Assembly (NCBI GenBank): GCA_002104905.1 | Contig: MCFE01000464.1 | Location: 1 to 64,000, forward strand | DNA: 64,000 nucleotides | Reading direction: 5' to 3' | Source of the DNA: Basidiobolus meristosporus CBS 931.73 | Lineage: Eukaryota; Basidiobolomycota; Basidiobolomycetes; Basidiobolales; Basidiobolaceae | Part shown: one piece after another, positions 34,897 through 48,699 of the stretch | Position numbering within the stretch: the first letter of the stretch is position 1 | How the letters are laid out: every line of letters starts with the position of its first letter | The notes under the pieces: generated by a model | Database searches by the model: none | Told to the model about the DNA's origin: nothing | What the model saw: the letters and a program-made list of their open reading frames with translations, nothing else | Translations under genes and position numbers: made by a program

Positions 34897-36962
34897 TATG
34901 CTCGGGCAACGGTATCGCTAGACAAGTCCAAATCAACCATTCTACCTCCATTCTGCATTTAGTCTATGTTTCTCGGTGTTTAGCAATCCAATTGTTATAA
35001 AAATCATCTTCCTACCTCTGGTTACCATACAAATCTTATATGACTTAACCATCAATACCCAGATCGGCATTCTATGGATCGTTCGGAGTTGTACGAGAAA
35101 ATAAAAGGAAACCACCCGAACGTAGATGGTCCATGTAGCGGCGATTGGTCAAAGCAACACTGCGGGCGGTTGAGATACTTATTAAAGCTATGGCCACAGG
35201 ACAGATCTGTATCATGATTGTTGTGGACAAGGTGCCAATGGTAGTGAGTGCATCAATGGCTCCATTTCGAGGATTCTGGAGAACCTGTCTAGATAATCAA
35301 GGATAAAGTGATTGATCAGATCAGTAGTGTTTCGTGGCGATGCAAAGCAGGGAAGGAATCAATCTTCTGACGAAGTGTTCGGTAGTATCGTTGCCCTATC
35401 AGGAATTACAAGTGGATTTAAGCCATCTTCCAGAAATTCCACGAATTTCATGCAGCAACGAACGCAGGTCAGAGAAATCCAAGTTGATGCATGCCCTGTT
35501 TGGGTAGGCTCCCACGATCATTGATAGACGAATAGGTTGCACTTTCATGCATGTACGCTTCGTCAGATTGAGAAAATCAAGATCATGCTATGTGCCCAAT
35601 CGCAGGGCCATCATTGCTTTTTGATGAGATCATTGCTCGCAGAAGACCAATGTAGAAATTTTGGGTTGTGCATATACCATCAATGTCGTTCTAACCACTA
35701 GAAGGACTCACGGTGCCGAAGTCCAGGTGAACCAACTGCCGGATAAGCTTCTAGAATTACGTGTCCCCCTATGGTAGTGAATTTCCCTTGGAGAGGCCGG
35801 CAAAGAGAAGTCCTGCAAGCCACCCTGAATCGCGAAGACTGGCTCCCATGTAACGAAGGATGATTACGTCCACAGTGGATTGTAGCAGCCCGTTACAGGC
35901 TGGGATACAATTGGCGTATTCAGCTGCGAAACAAATAGACATCATGATTCTCCCTGATATCATGCCAAGAGGCTTACCATTTCAAATCAATCCCTATACG
36001 TGACAGCAAAATTCCAAGCCCGATGTAAACAGCCTAGAGTGATAGCCAGTCACCAGAAGTCACTTGGGCAATTTATGAGGCGCGCTATTTCTTTGGGGAC
36101 TGGGACCAAGTGAATTAATTCCCAATTCGCCACAGACCTCTCGATTGACAGGAAATCGAGCTCTTGAGCAAAGGGCAAACAGACAGTAGTCCAAACATTC
36201 AACATCGAGGCTGTGGATGAAAGTGACATTCAAAACCTTCTACACCTGACCTGATCCCACCATCCAAAAAGGTGACTGATGCTGGAGCAATCATGTAGGT
36301 GATTGGCCGACAAGCGCGCTATTCCACTATTGAATAAGGTTGTAAACTTAAGCCTGTCATGCTCTTGTGTGTCGTAGCATCAGCCTTACCAGGCATTGCT
36401 GGATTGGATTACTCAAGGGCCTAATGTTGCGGTCATTCTCCCGTAATACCAAAAGTTGATGCATTGAAGAGGTAATCGTACTTGGCATGTAGATCCGGTG
36501 GGTGTGTAATGGTGATCAAAAATGGCACCTCTCCAGCCAGAATCCGTTGCAACACTAATGGGAGAGCCACTCATGATTTTTGGTTTGTTTTGACTGGTGG
36601 AGCACTTTATATCCATGGCCCGAATGAGTGATGTGAAGTGCAGAGGAAAACTTCTACAAATGGTAAGCGATCATGTAGAAGTGAAGAAAAAGTTGACTAG
36701 CTATTGTATGATTCAAATTCTTCGTAGGTTTTACATTTACATCAACATCACTCTCCCTATTTGGTTCTATCTAGAAATTTATGAACTCGTGTACTTGATT
36801 CTCCTTTGGGAATCCGTCTTATATAAAGCCAAGGCGTACGGGTGATCGCCTAAATACAAGCACTAAGCCATTGCCTAAACTTTGTCCATCCCGCGGTTCA
36901 TTGCCTCCGTTAGATAGAGCCTCATCCCTTGCGACAAACAAGACTCCACACCCCAAGCACAC
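34897..36962. other. 2.1-kb gene-free interval
   Basis: No frame or exon chain gives a recognisable protein. The end carries the subtilisin promoter (TATA at 36820). Confidence 0.45.
36820..36827 (+). promoter_or_regulatory. TATA box of the subtilisin gene
   Basis: TATATAAA 136 bp upstream of the ATG at 36963, next to a C/T-rich leader. Confidence 0.5.
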
Positions 36963-38672
<1,710 letters not shown>

Positions 38673-39356
38673 CCCCCATATCTGTACACTCTATAATAGC
38701 CAAAATTTTGTTCTGTATATATTTTTCGAGCACGTATATACACTTATGTCTACGTTCTCTAGGATTAGATTTATCACGACATGTAAATAGCTGGCTTATT
38801 TAACGCAACTCCAGCCTAATAAACAAGTAAATGAACAGAATCTGGCTGATCGGATCATTGATAGCCTATTGGTGTCACTTGGCATTGTGTACAAGGACAG
38901 GGCTGTATTAGTATCAAGCATTCTCCCCGATCAGGCTAGTGGAGAAATGCTGACAATCTCGCAGGCACGAAAGCTCACGCGATTGCCTATTCCTGAAAAG
39001 CTGCCCTACAGAGAGGGAACAATCACCTTCGCCCATGCTAGGGACATTCATTAAGCAGAGCGCTGTGACTAATACATTTTCCGCGTGCTCAACGTGGGTA
39101 AGACCAATCAAGCCGCTGTATCTGAAGTAGGGTTGAAGGTTCATGTCCTTGTGTAGAATACATACTCTCATCAATCATGTATGAAAATCCTCATACGAGT
39201 GTGGATGACCTACTCGCATTTGCCACGTTCTCTATGCCCAAAGTATTCAGGTCAGATCATGTGGGAAGAATTTGATGGAAGATCGAATATCTATTATTGG
39301 TTAAAGAGATGATTTAGATATAAGCAGACTAGGGCTCGAAAATCCAGGTTCTTCAA
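38673..39356. other. Intergenic between subtilisin and ATG15
   Basis: 684 bp. A 61-codon frame at 38869-39054 is present but matches nothing known. Confidence 0.4.
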
Positions 39357-40878
39357 ATGATGTGGAGTTGGTTCATAGCTTCGCATGTGGCACTCTTGAG
39401 TGTTAGCTTCGCTCTGGCTGGTCAGCAGCTTCCCTTTTATACCGAGGATAGTCTGAATGAACAAACTCTGCGACTAAAACACATCTTACATTTGGATGTT
39501 CTGCATCAAAACTTGTTCCGTCGTCTGGACCTCGACAAGGACGACGTTTTTATTGCCGATTACTTACACGAAGACGAAAGAGTGGAGGATTTCGAGGTAC
39601 TATCCGTCCAGAAGACGAGCAGCTCTCTAAAAGCTGTCGAGAAACTGTATATGAAGCCACTTATCAAAAACCTCGACCACAAACAACTAGCTGTACCAAT
39701 GGTGAAAAATGAACGTTGGAGCGAGGAGAAAATATGGGTTCCGGATATGGAGGATAAAGAGACTATATTGACCTTGGCAAAAATGACTTACAACACATAC
39801 TTGGCTCCCAAAACCTCCAAGTGGTATGACTTGGGCGAACAGTGGCAAACGGTATCTTAACCCTACAATAGCCATTCAGATAGTATTTATACTTACCCAA
39901 CTGATGAAAAACCTAGAATTCTTCCTTTGGCTGGGAGAAAGATGGTCTACGCGGTCACGTATTCGGTAATGAAGACAATTCAACGCTTGTTATCGCATTC
40001 AAAGGAACCAACGCGGCATTTCTATGGATGGGTGACGGTGAAACCTCCATGCAGGATAAACTCAATGTTAGTTCTCATTTTGTATTCCTCACCTCTGGTG
40101 AAAGTACAGAAGACTGAATATTTTATCGCTAGGACAATCTCCTCTTTTCGTGTTGCTGTGGCCGCGTGGATCCCACATGGGCTCCAGTGTGTGGATGCTT
40201 TATGGGCTCCAATACATGTAATCAAACTTGTGTGGAGGAGAGCTTAACTGGAAGAAGTCTCTATTATCAGGCAGCTATGGTCCGATCCTATTCTGAGGCA
40301 GTTTTTAGTCCAAAAGTTAACATTCCTGGCGAATTTACAGAAACTATTCTATGAAGTTGCTGATATGTATCCTACATCGAACATCTGGTTCACCGGGCAT
40401 TCGCTTGGAGGCTCAATATCTGCTTTGCTAGGCCTGACATTTGGAATACCTACTGTTACCTTTGAAGCTCCCGGCGAGTTAATGGCTGCCAAACGTCTAC
40501 ATCTTCCCATGCCGCCGGGGGTGGACATGTCAAAAGTTCCAATCTGGCATCTAGGTCATAACGCAGATCCCATATACACCGGATCATGTACAGTAAGTTG
40601 TGAAATAACTCTGGAACCACGTAGACAGCCTATCCACCACCTTACTCTAGGGAATTACAAGCTCATGCTACTTTGGAGGGTACGCGATGGAAAGTAAATG
40701 CCACACCGGGAAAGCATGCGTGTACGATGTCATATCGAAATTCAATTGGAAACAGGATATTCGGTCCCATCGCATCGAAACTGTTATTGAGAAAGTGCTG
40801 AAACCTTGGGATAGCGTTGCCCATTGTGAAGTAGAAAAAGATTGTGTGGATTGTGGGTTATGGAGATATCATGATTAA
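39357..40878 (+). CDS. ATG15: Vacuolar phospholipase Atg15 (autophagic-body lipase)
   Basis: Exons 39357-39851, 39917-40066, 40133-40279, 40341-40592 and 40651-40878 give 423 aa. Atg15 is a membrane-anchored lipase delivered to the vacuole, where it dissolves autophagic bodies. The signal anchor is ~4-22. Family blocks are '[16 protein letters not shown]', 'LVIAFKGT', the cysteine-rich '[16 protein letters not shown]' with following cysteines, and the nucleophile elbow 'FTGHSLGGS' (S285). Next come '[18 protein letters not shown]', '[13 protein letters not shown]' (catalytic Asp region) and '[17 protein letters not shown]'. It ends shortly after the conserved region, so it lacks the long tail some fungi have. 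All catalytic positions are intact and introns are 58-66 nt. Confidence 0.95.
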
Positions 40879-41827
40879 GCGCTCATATATACAGATACCC
40901 CAATCGTAATGCTTTATACCCATTGTCCATCCTACTAGATCTCATGCATCACCATTACATATTCCTCATTCCTCCAAGCTGGTATTAAGTTACCCGGGCG
41001 CGTAGCTATGGTTAAGTGAGCTTGGCGCTATCTATGGGCTTGTTTTCTAACTCGCGCAATGCCAACGGGCCTTGTAGCAACAGAACAGGACTCAATAAAG
41101 CCCCAAGGCTGGCGGGTATCGGCAATATTTCAGGAAGACAGATTGTGTTTTTGCATGTTCCAGTAGTTGGGGCCGGCTCATTTCGATTATCTCACTTTAT
41201 AGTTCACCTTCATGTCACAATGAGGTGATGACTGTAAATTTATTTCAGCAACAATGATTCCATGTGTAGGGGTATGAGAGAACTCGACTGAAACTCGTAA
41301 TAGCCTGCCTATTACGAACCGGGAGAGTACGACGCATCAATGATGACAACACACAGTGTTGTGATGTTGTGGTTGATTTATGCATAAGGTGACCGGTAAT
41401 TTAGGGAAAACCTCAAATAAGAACGATTGTATGATGACTTACCTAGGCTGCAACGAAAAAAGACTCGTGGCTTGTTTATATTGTTGAGAAACATCCTAGT
41501 CTCCTTGGTGCCATTACCCCTGAAGACCATACAAACATGCATTTGACCATATCTAGCCAATAAGTATTGATGGCAGCGGGAAATAGGATAAGCGAATGCC
41601 TGGACAGGGTTCAGCAAAGTTCCCGTAGCCGACATTTGGTGCCCACCACCAAGACCACATTGCATATTTCAGACCAACATCCGCCTTCATGTCGCTTGAC
41701 TGGCTTGCCCCGGTTCGCAATAGATCATGGTGCTTACCAAGGAACTTGATCCTGTCCATGCATGTGGCATTCTTTCAAACTCCATGTTGCTTGCCAATTG
41801 CCATATGTGTGAGGAAATTCTGCAAAC
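40879..41827. other. Gene-free interval
   Basis: Scattered short frames on both strands (41016-41228 +, 41378-41759 -). A minus-strand ATG near 41785 is followed by a donor-like GTAAGC, but no downstream exon fits. Confidence 0.4.
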
Positions 41828-42854
41828 ATGGTGAGATTAGATCGTGATGACTACCGAGAGTCTCGGTTTGGCAAAACCTCATCAGTGGATGACTGGAATG
41901 AAACGAATTTCAAGTATTTTCCTCCCAGTCACGCATACCACTACAGTGACCCTACGTTCCAAAGAATCATACCTGACTCCATCCAAGCCGCCCTGCCAAT
42001 CAAACCGGCGGTCTCTAATCGGCTACCCAGACTTCCATGATTTCGCCCTCATTATATCGGATAGCTGAGAATGAGCTGGATTTGGCCTTGGAACATAGCG
42101 GAGAGTCATCAATGCATCTTGTTGCCAGGTTTGTACAAAAAGGCAGTCTCACCCAGAATAACGCAATTGGGGCACGCACGAAGCTGATTAGTGCAGAATT
42201 ACCTAATCTGCACAACTATTACATAAAAGTGAAGACCGAATTATTACCGTTTCGTGCAAAACTAAGCGCTATGGATAGATTAGAATTCGGGCTCATACAT
42301 TGTGTCTTACTAAGCCCAATCAAAAGGCCTACTGGATGGTCCTAACTCTTAATCTGGTTTCATCATGCCAGATACATGGAAGATATCTACAATCAATACA
42401 ATCTAGGCAATCCTCTACTGATCCTTTCTATTGCCAATGCTCACCACGGGCTAAGGATCTAGCAGCCAATTCAGCCAACGACATTGGTGACTTCACCCAC
42501 CTGGTTGAACAAATTTCATATTTAAGAGATGGGAGGTACGAGTTGGTGTAATCATTACTTGCTACGCTTCATTGCCACAGCAACCCTCTGAATAGTAGAC
42601 TACTGGAGCTCAACACCACTGCGATCATGGAGCAATATACTTGTTTATCCGAATATCCTCATCACCAGTTTGTGTCCGATCTCTTCACAGACTACCGAAA
42701 CACCCATCTTCTACAGAAGGGAAACATGCCTGCCTTCAGCGTTGATGCGCATTTCCCCTCTGACAAGCCAGAGTTTCTTACATTTCCGCGAAGACACTCC
42801 CATCGCTTGAGCATCACTAAGCTTGAGCCGATCTACGAGGATCCTAGAGAATAA
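41828..42854 (+). CDS. Unidentified multi-exon gene
   Basis: The 3' part is well defined: an exon ending 42338 (frame open from ~42031), then 42407-42535, then 42581-42854. Introns of 68 and 45 nt keep phase and bypass in-frame stops. The 5' end is uncertain. An ATG at 41828 opens 70 plausible codons ('DDWNETNFKYFPPSHAYHY'), but several donors could join them to the next exon, and ATG|GTGAGA itself looks like a donor. The predicted product is 200-300 aa, soluble, with a helical centre ('ENELDLALEHSGESSMHLVA') and a basic 'FPRRHSHRLSITKLEP' tail. No family recognised, no signal peptide or membrane span. Confidence 0.5.
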
Positions 42855-45222
42855 CTGTTTATACCTTCACTCACATTAAATGACTAGCAGATGAGAATGC
42901 TTGTTCACTTGACCCTGTACATAGATCTTCAAACTGCCGCAGTGCTTGCCTGAATTTATTTGACAATAAACCCGTGGACTTTCATGCAGTAAACTTGCAT
43001 CTGATCCTCTCTGTCAGTTTTAGGCTTTGGAATACTGTGTTCTGGCCGTGCTCACTTGAGATGTTACAGAGGCTACGATCGGACTGCATCATCAAGACTA
43101 CCGGAACTTCGTCGTTTGTAAACACCGATGGATTCGCAGTAGGTTGGCACATGTATTCCCTTGAGCGATAGTAGATTATCTCTGATATGCTTACGCCCGC
43201 CCATAGTTTCAACATGAAGGATCCTCTTCCCTCCAATGGCGCCGCCACCCGAAGATGTTGCAATAGGCTTAAATTGGGTATTGAGCCCGATGCAGAAGTA
43301 AATGACCAATCTACTCAAATCGGCATGTGCAAGAGATGTATACATCAGATATTAGGCTGAGACCGTTTGGGATAGGGAAGTAGTTCCATCAAGCCAGTGG
43401 TTTGCAGAGATGGTGTCTCTATAGAGTACGGCTGGCCATTTGATTCGAGCTGCTTGCCAAGTGGCAAAACCAAGCCAAGTCACATCGCGATGGAATTTTC
43501 GAAGAGATCCCTGGCTGGTAGATGCGAGGTGCCAAGCGACACAGGCGCTTAGATCAGGGATTTCCACATGGTGCCAATCATAACCATGAATCAAATCAAC
43601 GCAGATGCTAGGATGCTTGTGCTATGAGGCATATCTATTGCAAATTTCTGTGTTGCCACCACGATGCTTACAGATTAGTGCCTTCCCATAATCAATGTCG
43701 AAATATTGTACCAAAATGTGTGATCCAGGCAATGAAATTCCATCGACAAAATCATCTGTCTGCTCGATCTAGGTTGGCACAATAACACAACCCCAAAATC
43801 TGTAATGCTGAGACGGCCGAGCAGCCAACATCATCCTTATATCCATCCACGCCCGCCTGGATGGGTTTCTATTTGTGGGATGCAGCTCTTGGGATACAGA
43901 ATTGCATATAGGTGCCGATTACCGATTGCGCTCGGAGTTGAAGATCATATTTCAGTGATGTGGGGGCTGCTACTTTATCCTTGTTACCAGATATGATTCA
44001 TGGGTTTCACAGATGTCTTGTCATAAGGAACCGAGTAGCGTGGCTAGTTCGCCGCTTCCCTGGACATTTGGCTATCCATGTGTCGTTGTAGCACCACAGC
44101 CCTACATTCATCGCGCAATATGCCAAAACTGCATACGATTTTCAAGCGAAGCACACCATACAAATGGGGTGAGGCGTGTGGATCAGACATATATAAGGCA
44201 TGTCCGCAGGAGGGGCTCGACCATCCTCAGAAATATAGCGCAATAATCGTTTATACACCTCAAGATCCCACTTAATTAAAGAGCTGACCTAACCGTAATG
44301 CTGCTCGTTAACCGAACTAAGCTGTCTAACCGTACAAATAATGCATCATCTAATACTCCCCACAATCGGCACCGCAATAACCCCCGCAGGTAATACCAGA
44401 CATACGCAGTTGACCATGGCCCCAAGTCACTAACTGGAGCTATTCTCCTCATCGAAGTCCACACAAGAAACGGCTTCTTCGCAGCCTCCGGTGCCCAGTG
44501 ATTGGTGTACAGAGAAAATCCCCTCACTGTGCTACTCCCCCGACTCAATACCTAAAATCCAGAGCAAGCGCACTGTGCAAGAAGAGGAGCCGCGGTACTA
44601 AGTCGCCTACTTATGCACTCTGTGGCTCTGTGACCCTGAAAGGTAGCCCCCATTGCATATAATGATCGACCTCATTCTGATCGAAAGTGTGTCTCAGGCT
44701 GTGTAAAACCCCACCGGGGCTCATCTCAACCAGGGCATCAGACACCATCAGCTTCGTGTAGATCCAGTCGCGGAGTTAATGTCACCGCCTTGCCAGCTGA
44801 TGGTTTCACATTTACAAAAATCAAACCAACAGAAATCTCTAACGTTTCATTACTCTCTCATATGATACAGACACGACCAAGGTCAGTGTTGGAGAGAAAT
44901 GCCGAACGTCGCCGTTTACTAAAAGCAATGCGTAGACATTCGGTTGGTATGTCCGAGGTTGGCTTCGAGTTCCCTGCTCTTTCCAGGTCGACTTATCATG
45001 GCTCTGGAGTAGGAACCAACCATGCCCTTACATACATCAGAATGAGCAACACGCATCTACATCTGAACACGTACTTCGAGTCCGGCATTAATGTTTGGTA
45101 AATGTATATGACTATTTCGAAGTTTCATGTATACCATCACATTGTTTATAACATCAATGCTTCGTCGACCGTAAGCTTAGTCTTCATTCTTTTGGTTAAT
45201 ACTTGCTATTTTAACTTCACCT
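42855..45222. other. 2.4-kb region without a supported gene
   Basis: Short minus frames at 42982-43345 and 43352-43594, and a plus frame from an ATG at 44862 to 45101 (79 codons, Arg-rich start), are open. None has a recognisable domain or a supported exon chain. Confidence 0.4.
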
Positions 45223-45227
45223 TGTAT

Positions 45228-47178
45228 ATAAACAGTCCATTATCAACTACTCAATCATTCCACATTTGAAGTGCGTAAACCATGAACATACCCACACTGT
45301 CCAAGGGTGAGTCAGTATACAACAGCATCGCTCCAATGACTGCTATAAGTTGATTATTTCCCGTGAGGGGAAGCTAGGCTGTATGTTCTCCAATAAACAG
45401 CGATGGCTCTAATTGTTGGCTGAAGTGGTTTAGCTTTCACATGCTGGCCAGAGCATGTTCCTTATTAAGCTGTATAGTTTCCAAGAGATACCAGTTGTGA
45501 GATCGAATTCGAACATCTAACCTCCACTGATTCATTTCTTGGAATTCTTGTGACTGTGCCTCGACATAAATACATGCGTTAGGTGACCTCTATAAGGAAA
45601 CGACCGAAACTTACACATCTACCTCATATGTGACGTTCTGAAACATTGGATCTTTGCATGGAAGTTAAACCAACTTGGCAGGAGTCGTATCGAATATTTT
45701 CAAATTCATCCCAAACATCCCCTACCTCGACAAGCCGGTTTGGTCTTGTAGTGATGTGCCGACTAGCCGAATTACCAGTATCATATTTTGCTGGTACTTA
45801 GTATCAAGCTCAGCCGGAAATGCTATTTGGCTCATACGCATACAGCCGCTTAACAAACATCTACCGAATGGTCTGTTGGAGTAAGCATATCAAGCACTGC
45901 ATTTTTGTGGAATGCGTTGGTGCTATGAGCCAGCCTGTATTGATACGAAGCTACTATGATGCATGGTATGCATTGCATATCTCTATTGTTTCTAATCTTT
46001 AGTCTATCTTTTTCCTTTTGTCTCTCGTAGTGTAGTCATGCGCCTTGCACATTTGCATAATAGCCAAGTTCGCCAGTTTCCTGATTAGTACCAAAAAGGG
46101 TGGTGTAACGCATATGGTAAGTACTCAGCGGGGCCTATGCCGTGCTCTAGTCGCCCACATCCTCCCAAGATATGTAAAATCCAACACTGTACGCTAATAA
46201 GTGTCCCACAGTAATCCTCGATATTTTAGTGGCTATTTGGGATGATGCTTTCATGGTTGTTACCGGATTGGAGATTGCTGCAGCAAGAGTAGTTTCACTG
46301 CTTAATTTGGCTATTTCCTACTCTGCGGAAAAGAACCGGCTTTTAAGAGAGCCAGTCCTCTCTTTATTTACCTGCTCCGGTGTTTCAAGAAAGGTATAGA
46401 CTTTGGTGTTTGTTTTCTATGTTGAGAATACTGCTCAATACTTTTGTATAATCCCTTGATAGCCAGGGGCAATGGGTTGTATATTTGGATGTTGTTGAGA
46501 ACCAGCCCTCAGGAGAGTTCATAGGACATCAGGAACCCTCGAGGCCTTGGGTTTCCTGAGCCCGGGCATTTGGGCGGGTCTAAGGATTTTCGAATGATCA
46601 TATCCGCGTCATCGTCATATATGTGCATCAAAGCAGATGCTAGATAAGATGTAACCTGCATTTATGGTTATGAATTGCGATGTCATAATGTCAAAGATGC
46701 CGTGACTAAATTTAGGTACCCGTCCAGTATTCGAGCCTGTTGTGGTACTCGAAAGCAAACCTGCCATACGCGGGCCTCAGTTTTCTTGATACTAATGAAC
46801 TCTGGTAAGCCTCGCCTGAATCGTTACAAAATCCAAGGACCATTGAGTTTTAGGGATATTTATAGTTTGGTACGCAATGAGCGAGAACAGTCGTCAAAGG
46901 GAATCCCAGTTGGAGGATTATGAGTAATGTAGATGAATATCCTAACCAAAAATTTACATAAGGGTGTGTTTGTGGATTAGAAACATCGACATTTCTGTAC
47001 GAGTTGATGCTATAATCTTATATATGCAACGATATTTAGAACTTAGTGTCCAGCCAAGTAGATTTACCGAGTCATTCAAGGAACATTCGTTGGTAGAAAT
47101 GTGTGATGCTATTAAGGGTCCTCATTTAGATATTAAGAAGGTTGGCTCATACGAAAAGGCGCGCCTATGCCCATAATT
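45228..47178 (+). other. Possible multi-exon gene or relic, not resolved
   Basis: A TATA-like GTATATAAAC (45223-45232) precedes an ATG at 45282 that opens nine codons to a consensus donor (GTGAGT at 45306). Later exon-like blocks include 46212-46393, bounded by CACAG and GTATAG, which encodes 'ILDILVAIWDDAFMVVTGLE' and more. Another lies around 45690-45880, and open ends lie at 46675-46923 and 46964-47178. The phases do not connect without stops. The content is protein-like and partly hydrophobic. Either introns were missed or the gene is decaying. Confidence 0.3.
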
Positions 47179-48699
47179 TTGCTTTTCACAATTTGCCTCT
47201 ATGATTTTTGGCGATGGCATAATGGGTGGCTTGGCAGCGTTTAAACTCGACCCAAGCAATGCGCACCCTTCTCCGGACAGCCTGCTGTGTAGGCTTTCTA
47301 CATGAGTACTATGGCGAATTGAACTCATGCTCTGTGACGATTGTCGTCTGGAGGCCTTCTATGTGAATATAGTAAGAAAATAGATGAGTTACTTGATGCA
47401 TACTAGTGCAAAAGAATAAGCACTTACCTCCATGGATTCCAATCGAGCCGGAGTAAGGGAAAGCTTTATTGTCTGGTTAGAGTTGAGGAGCATGTCGAAA
47501 TCAACCATTTTTTGTTGGCGTTGCTAGCGATACAAATTTAGTAGATGTCAGCAACACTGAGTGCAAACTAGGGTTCACCTGTGGGGTTTGTTTTGCGGGC
47601 TTAGCTGTGGCTTCGTGAAGATCTTCTGTGGCTCTAGGATTGAAATGGTGTTGATCGGAAGAATGATGCGACTAAACGTGCGTTAGAATTGACTCTCAAA
47701 ATAAACGGAAAGGTTCCATACTATATGGACGTTATCACGAATGCTTCTTAAAATCTTGCCCAAACCCTTGCTTTTTGTATCCATTTGAACAGATTCGGGG
47801 AGCTCCGAGGCAAGATTCTCAAGCGTGGACCCTACGAGAGCAACGAGGTATAAGGTTGTATTCATTTGGAGAGTGGAAGGTAATGCTTACTTTTTGACGG
47901 GGCCGATGATGACCGTAGTCGGCCTATTCTTTCTGTAGAACTCAGCTTCGATTTTTCGAGATACTCCTTTATCAAAAATGGCTCGTTATGGCACACTCAT
48001 TACAGACTGTATGCTGCTGTATTTCGCTTACTTCCAAACGTCTTTTGGTTCTCATCCGAGAAAACATCCCCTTTAGCTGGTCATCCTGACACAGTGTTTT
48101 ATAAAGATCCTCGGTGCTTAAAAATTCACCATGGCTCTTTCCGGTCATCAGCACCATCGAGTGGACAATGTATTGGCCCAATGTTATGACAACAACCTTC
48201 AAGAATTTCCTAACAGATTCGCTCAAGCAGAAACTCTCGACTGAGACTAGCTCCAAAGGTTCGTTGGCGCAAACGCCTCGTAAAACATCCAGTATCAATT
48301 TATCTTGCCCGGGAAGTCGTAGTTTGGCCGTATTTTGAGTACTACTCGGCTGAGCTGTATGTTCGCCTTTCATGACTTTCCTTCCCTCTTCCACACATCG
48401 ACTGCCTAGAGAGTTGAAGGCAAACTGAAAAGAGATGGAGGTGCATAGTTGCTCGATATCAACAAGCTCGTAACCGCCGGTACGAACCAGTTGGCTCAGA
48501 AACTCATCCAGGAAATAGTTCAACTCGACAACAGTATCCCGAGTTAAACCACAGTCTCCAAACTCGGTTGCGTGCGATGCAGCAGAATCAAAGGTCAAGT
48601 ATGTAATAGCTAAGAGGCAGTTAGTGCTTGACGAGTGAATCGTTCCAACCAACTCTTGGTGAATTTACCTTTAGGCTGGTAAAATTCTGTTTCTTTCAT
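47122..48699 (-). CDS. Conserved-looking 414-aa protein of unknown function
   Basis: Seven exons: 48699-48669, 48609-48008, 47966-47891, 47831-47722, 47671-47579, 47523-47428, 47358-47122. Every junction keeps phase; one intron is only 41 nt (48007-47967). The first ~210 residues are helical. They start 'MKETEFYQPKAITYL' and include 'LTRDTVVELNYFLDEFLSQL', loosely like helical histone-fold-type fungal proteins. The rest is Ser/Lys/Pro-rich and low in hydrophobics, probably disordered. No signal peptide, membrane span or catalytic motif. The clean intron structure argues for a living gene. Function unknown. Confidence 0.7.

Noticed and set aside
45500-45520. GATCGAATTCGAAC, resembling a tRNA T-loop/B box
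   Set aside because: No acceptor stem, D-arm or anticodon arm can be folded around it; it is simply a palindrome.
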